Shown: positions 18,952 through 21,815 of the stretch, one piece after another
How positions within the stretch are numbered: position 1 is the first letter of the stretch
How the letters are laid out: every line of letters starts with the position of its first letter
DNA from: Zopfochytrium polystomum
Lineage: Eukaryota > Chytridiomycota > Chytridiomycetes > Chytridiales > Chytridiaceae
DNA length: 21,815 nt
Assembly (NCBI GenBank): GCA_025765615.1
Contig: JAIVFJ010000584.1
Span: 1-21,815 of the forward strand
Direction of reading: 5' to 3'
The notes under the pieces: generated by a model
Told to the model about the DNA's origin: nothing
What the model saw: only the letters and a program-made list of their open reading frames with translations
Database searches by the model: none
Position numbers and translations under genes: made by a program

Positions 18952-19836
18952 CGGTGGTCCCACTCAGCCAAGTACTACACGACTCGCGCGATGGACGCGT
19001 CCAGCGCCGCGGGGCACGTGCACGTCCTGTCGTAGTGGCAGCGCAGCGGGCTTCGGCTCAAGTACAGTGCGGCGGCAATGGACGGGGCGACAGCGGCGGA
19101 CCAGGTGGCGGCTTTGGAGTGGTGGCGCAGCAGTGGGCTGCCGTTAAAGTACACGGATGCGGCGGTGCACTGTGGCAGCAAGCGGCGGTCTTTGGCCGCG
19201 CTGGGGTGGTGGCGCGACAGCGGGCTCCCGGTGCGGTACGGCGTGGAGGCGGTGCACGCGGCGTCGGTTGCGGGAGACGTTGCGGTGCTGGAGTGGTGGG
19301 CGTCGCGCAGCGGGATGGAGATGAAGTACTCGCAGGACGTGATGGACACGGCGACGACGTTCCGGAAGACGGAGACGCTCGAGTGGTGGAGGGCCAGGGC
19401 TTGCGCCGCCGCGTACACGGCGAACGCGGTGAATTTCGCCAGCAGGAACGGGAGCGTGGAGATGCTCGAGTGGTGGCTGGCGAGCGGCTTCGAAATGAAG
19501 TACACTGAGTACGCCATGGACATGGCGAGCAGCAACGGCCACATCCACGTGCTGGAGTGGTGGCGGTTGAGCGGGCTGGAGCTCCGGTACTCGGAAGATG
19601 CGATGGTGTGGGCCACGCGTTGCGGAGAAGTCGCAGTGCTGCAGTGGTGGGCGGGGAGTGGGCTTGCGCTCAAGTACGATCCGACAACAGTCCTGCAGTC
19701 GGGGGAGCACGCGGCGGCCGAGGCCGTGGCCTGGTGGAAGGACAGCGGCTTGTTGGAGATCAAGACCGAGGCGGCGGCGGCGGAGAGCAGTTCAATGCTC
19801 GCCTGGCTCTCTTCTCTTTTTGAATGGACAGACTAG
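18952..19836 (+). CDS. Ankyrin-like WW-repeat protein, one premature stop
   Basis: About nine tandem repeats of roughly 29 residues follow an acceptor at 18950-18951 (CTTGTGCAG). The best preserved is close to AMDMASSNGHIHVLEWWRLS then GLELRYS. Each unit ends LEWW..SGL.LKY, an ankyrin-like helix pair with a tryptophan doublet, known in proteins of zoosporic fungi. In the first unit the expected LEWW reads LS-stop-W (TAG at 19033-19035) in an otherwise continuous frame. From ATG 19078 the remaining frame is 252 residues, ending SSLFEWTD. Repeats 3, 5 and 9 are degenerate. Proteins of this type are presumed to be protein-interaction scaffolds; no partner is evident. A polyadenylation-like AATAAA lies at 19947-19952. 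Confidence 0.75.
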
Positions 19837-19946
19837 GGAAATCCGTGCACCCAGACTCTGCTGCCCAGTTTTGTTCCGCGGACTACGAAAGATTCATTGG
19901 TCGTTCATTCTTGTCGGGAAATTGGTACAACAAGCCATGGACCTCA

Positions 19947-19952
19947 AATAAA
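19947..19952 (+). promoter_or_regulatory. Polyadenylation-signal-like AATAAA
   Basis: AATAAA lies 111 bp after the stop of the WW-repeat gene, a suitable distance for its 3' end. Single short motif. Confidence 0.4.
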
Positions 19953-20164
19953 CGTTATGCCCCATCAGCACAGTGGGTATTGCGTTATCGATTGCATTTT
20001 TTTTTTGTGTTTTGTTCTTGGGGGACCTCCCACTCCTTGAACCATGGACTGCCCAATCTCACTGTTCCATGTTATTATTATGATGAGTTTCCCGCTTTTC
20101 TCGGTACCACTGCGCGCACCGCTAGCCCTCCCGCCCCCACCCTCCTTGAACCACACCCCAAGCC

Positions 20165-20497
20165 ATGCATTTCGAGGTGCTCAGCTACAATGTTGAATCA
20201 ATGCGGACGAAGTCGAAGTGCTTCGCTGTCGTCGCCAAGCTGAGGATTGAACGCAAGAAGAAAAACCTCCCTCATTTTTGCGTAACCACCACGATCTTGC
20301 TGAACCCCTTTTACTTCGTTTGGCCAAGTTGAGCGGCACCCACCCCCGCCCACGAACACGCCGCGGCCCACCGCGCCGAGCTCCGCGCACCGGGCTACTA
20401 CGCTAACCCTGTCGAGGCTTTCCACGCGACCGCCAGTTTCGCGGCTTTTTTTGGTCGACGCGCGAGCTCCAGGCTAACCCGGAACGTGGAGGAGTGA
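20165..20497 (+). CDS. Possible small two-exon gene, unrecognised
   Basis: ATG 20165 opens MHFEVLSYNVESMRTKSKCF then AVVAKLRIERKKK, with G/C-rich third positions. A GTAACC donor near 20281 and a pyrimidine-rich acceptor around 20330 could join it to a second open stretch reading EHAAAHRAELRAPGYYANPV, ending RRASSRLTRNVEE with TGA at 20495-20497. The exact acceptor that keeps the frame is not clear. The opening FEVLSYNV faintly recalls the first strand of endonuclease/exonuclease/phosphatase folds, but nothing else supports that. Confidence 0.3.
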
Positions 20498-20927
20498 TGT
20501 GGGACCAACCCGATGTTGCGTAATTTGTATTACAAGTCGGTGTGCATTCGACAGTTCAACCAGTTGTAATTCTATTAGACCATCGCGCAGCCGCGGGGGC
20601 GAAATTGATTTGCCAGGCTTTTTGCTGTTTAGCATCGCAACCTTGCGGCACGGCGCCCAGGAGACGTAGGGGGAAGTAGATGAAGCCGTTTGCTTTAAGA
20701 AAGAACCAACACCCCCAGTGCCAATCAAAATAATCAACATTTTGAAACGAAATCTACTCGGTTTGATTTTAGCCCGAACTAAGTTACACGTTACGGATGA
20801 CCGCAAAGGGGGCAAAAAAAAAATGCTGAGAAACCCATACCAACCTTTTCTCATTTGAACCAAATTCATCATCTCGATTTATCTTTTAACGCGCTTGGAC
20901 AGCTTCGCGGTTCGGGGGGGTGGTCTC
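20498..20927. other. Stretch without a convincing gene
   Basis: Lower-GC intergenic sequence. A minus frame across it is open for about 130 codons but shows no domain and poor coding bias. No repeat or RNA gene seen. Confidence 0.4.
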
Positions 20928-21815
20928 CTAGTCAAACGCTCCACTCGCGGCCGGCAACAGCACCACCTCGACGCCGTAGTAGGAGCACCGCGCGCAGCTC
21001 GGGGTCGCGCTCGACCCAGTCCACGTGCTGGAGCTCGAGCTTGCGCAGGCCGCCGCCGCCGGCGCGCAGCGCATGCAAGGCCGTGTCGAGGGCGCGGGCG
21101 GACAGGCGGTCGCCGCCGCCCAGTGTCCCGATGGGCGGCCGGCGTACGCGATCGTGGCGAGAGACGGGCAGCGGGAGGCCAGGGCGGGGAGCCACGAGTC
21201 TGGGTCGTTTGGGAACGGTGTTCAGCCCAGAACGCAAAAAGGAAGAAAAAGACACGACAGACACGCCCCCAACGCGACCCTCCACTCCACGCGATCTCGA
21301 TAATGAAATAATTAAAAACGCACCGTCAGAGCCCCACATGGGCAACGGCGCGACGATCCGCAGCTCGCGGAGGCGCGGCCACGCGGCGACGGCGCGCAGC
21401 TGGGCGGCGCAGTCGGCGAGCGGCGCGCCGCTGTAGCTGGTAGGTCAGCGGGTCGCGGTCGTAGGCGCGGAGGCACAGCGCCTCGAGCCCGGCGCGTGCC
21501 GCTGCAGCGCGGGATGGTCGCGCCTCGCCGCGGCGGCGGCGACGTCCACCGCCCCGCTGTTCGCCGCAGTCCATGCACCAGAGAGCGTCAGGCGCCGCAG
21601 GGCGGGGGCCAGCGGCGGTGCGTCGTCGGCGTCAGCGTCAGTGTCGGTGTCGCGGGCGTGGTGCGCCAGCGGCGTGGAGTTCGAGGTCAGCGAGCGCGGG
21701 CGCGGCGCGAGGAGGTGAGGAGCGCGGGATTCTCCACCGCAGGATGTCTGCGAGCCGCACTGGGCGATGCGGAGGCGTTTCAGGACAGGAAGCGGCGGGC
21801 AGCGCGGCGGGCAGC
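20928..21815 (-). CDS. Leucine-rich-repeat protein, 5' partial, with several frame changes
   Basis: Minus strand, entering from the right edge. LRR-like strands appear in order: LPVLKRLRIAQCG, LAPALRRLTLSGAW, GLEALCLRAYDRD, WPRLRELRIVAPLP, then after the intron LPALASRCPSLATIAYAG and GGLRKLELQHVDWVERDPEL. The end reads YYGVEVVLLPAASGAFD with TAG at 20928-20930. The intron is about 21200-21323 (donor GTGCGT, acceptor CCCAG), and the phase joins as SD|SWLPAL. At least four frame changes are needed: two in exon 1 (about 21500 and 21420) and two in exon 2 (about 21135 and 20975), all in G/C-rich DNA. It resembles the LRR part of F-box/LRR proteins; the F-box would lie outside the window. Either the assembly has indel errors or the gene is decayed. 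Confidence 0.6.

Noticed and set aside
20474..20872. Minus-strand open frame of 132 codons
   Set aside because: No recognisable motif and no splice or codon support; treated as chance.

Overview
The window reads as nuclear DNA of a zoosporic fungus (chytrid or blastocladian type). Three things point there: many short GT-AG introns, nuclear tRNA genes with introns after position 37, and a protein built of about 29-residue ankyrin-like repeats of the 'LEWW..SGL.LKYS' kind that I associate with those lineages. The assignment is inference. The genes are GC-rich. A central block of visibly lower GC separates the two gene-bearing halves.

Left half. A many-exon gene (1-3102, 5' end outside) encodes Ala/Lys amphipathic repeats followed by a long Gly/Ala/Lys tail. 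Its stop codon touches repeat copy A (3101-3501). Next are a poorly resolved coding stretch (3829-4545, probably minus strand), a truncated secreted GDSL-type hydrolase (4699-5386) and repeat copy B (5890-6212).

Central block (6213 to about 13555). No convincing protein gene was found. It holds ten tRNA or tRNA-like loci of nine isotypes. Four look intact (Phe, Arg, Gly, Val). Six carry structural damage (Lys, Glu, Thr, a second Phe, Ala, Tyr). The block starts at the end of copy B and stops abruptly inside the GC-rich remains of a minus-strand WD40-type gene.

Right half. Repeat copy C (14546-14707) is followed by a broken minus-strand fragment of a D5-like superfamily 3 helicase, the type carried by large DNA viruses. 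After it come a compact kinase-like gene with a lysine/alanine/glycine tail (15607-17941), a small frameshifted gene (18491-18848), the WW-repeat gene with one in-frame stop (18952-19836), a possible small gene (20165-20497), and a minus-strand leucine-rich-repeat gene that leaves the window (20928-21815).

The most unusual feature is the repeat family A/B/C. All copies share an A-rich scaffold and a near-identical 26-bp end. Each copy, or pair of copies, carries its own short iterated 'words' in between. In A and B a 19-bp tandem duplication of different sequence sits exactly 26 bp before that end. The second theme is decay: frame changes in four or five GC-rich genes, truncated genes and damaged tRNAs. 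Some of this may be assembly indel error rather than biology.
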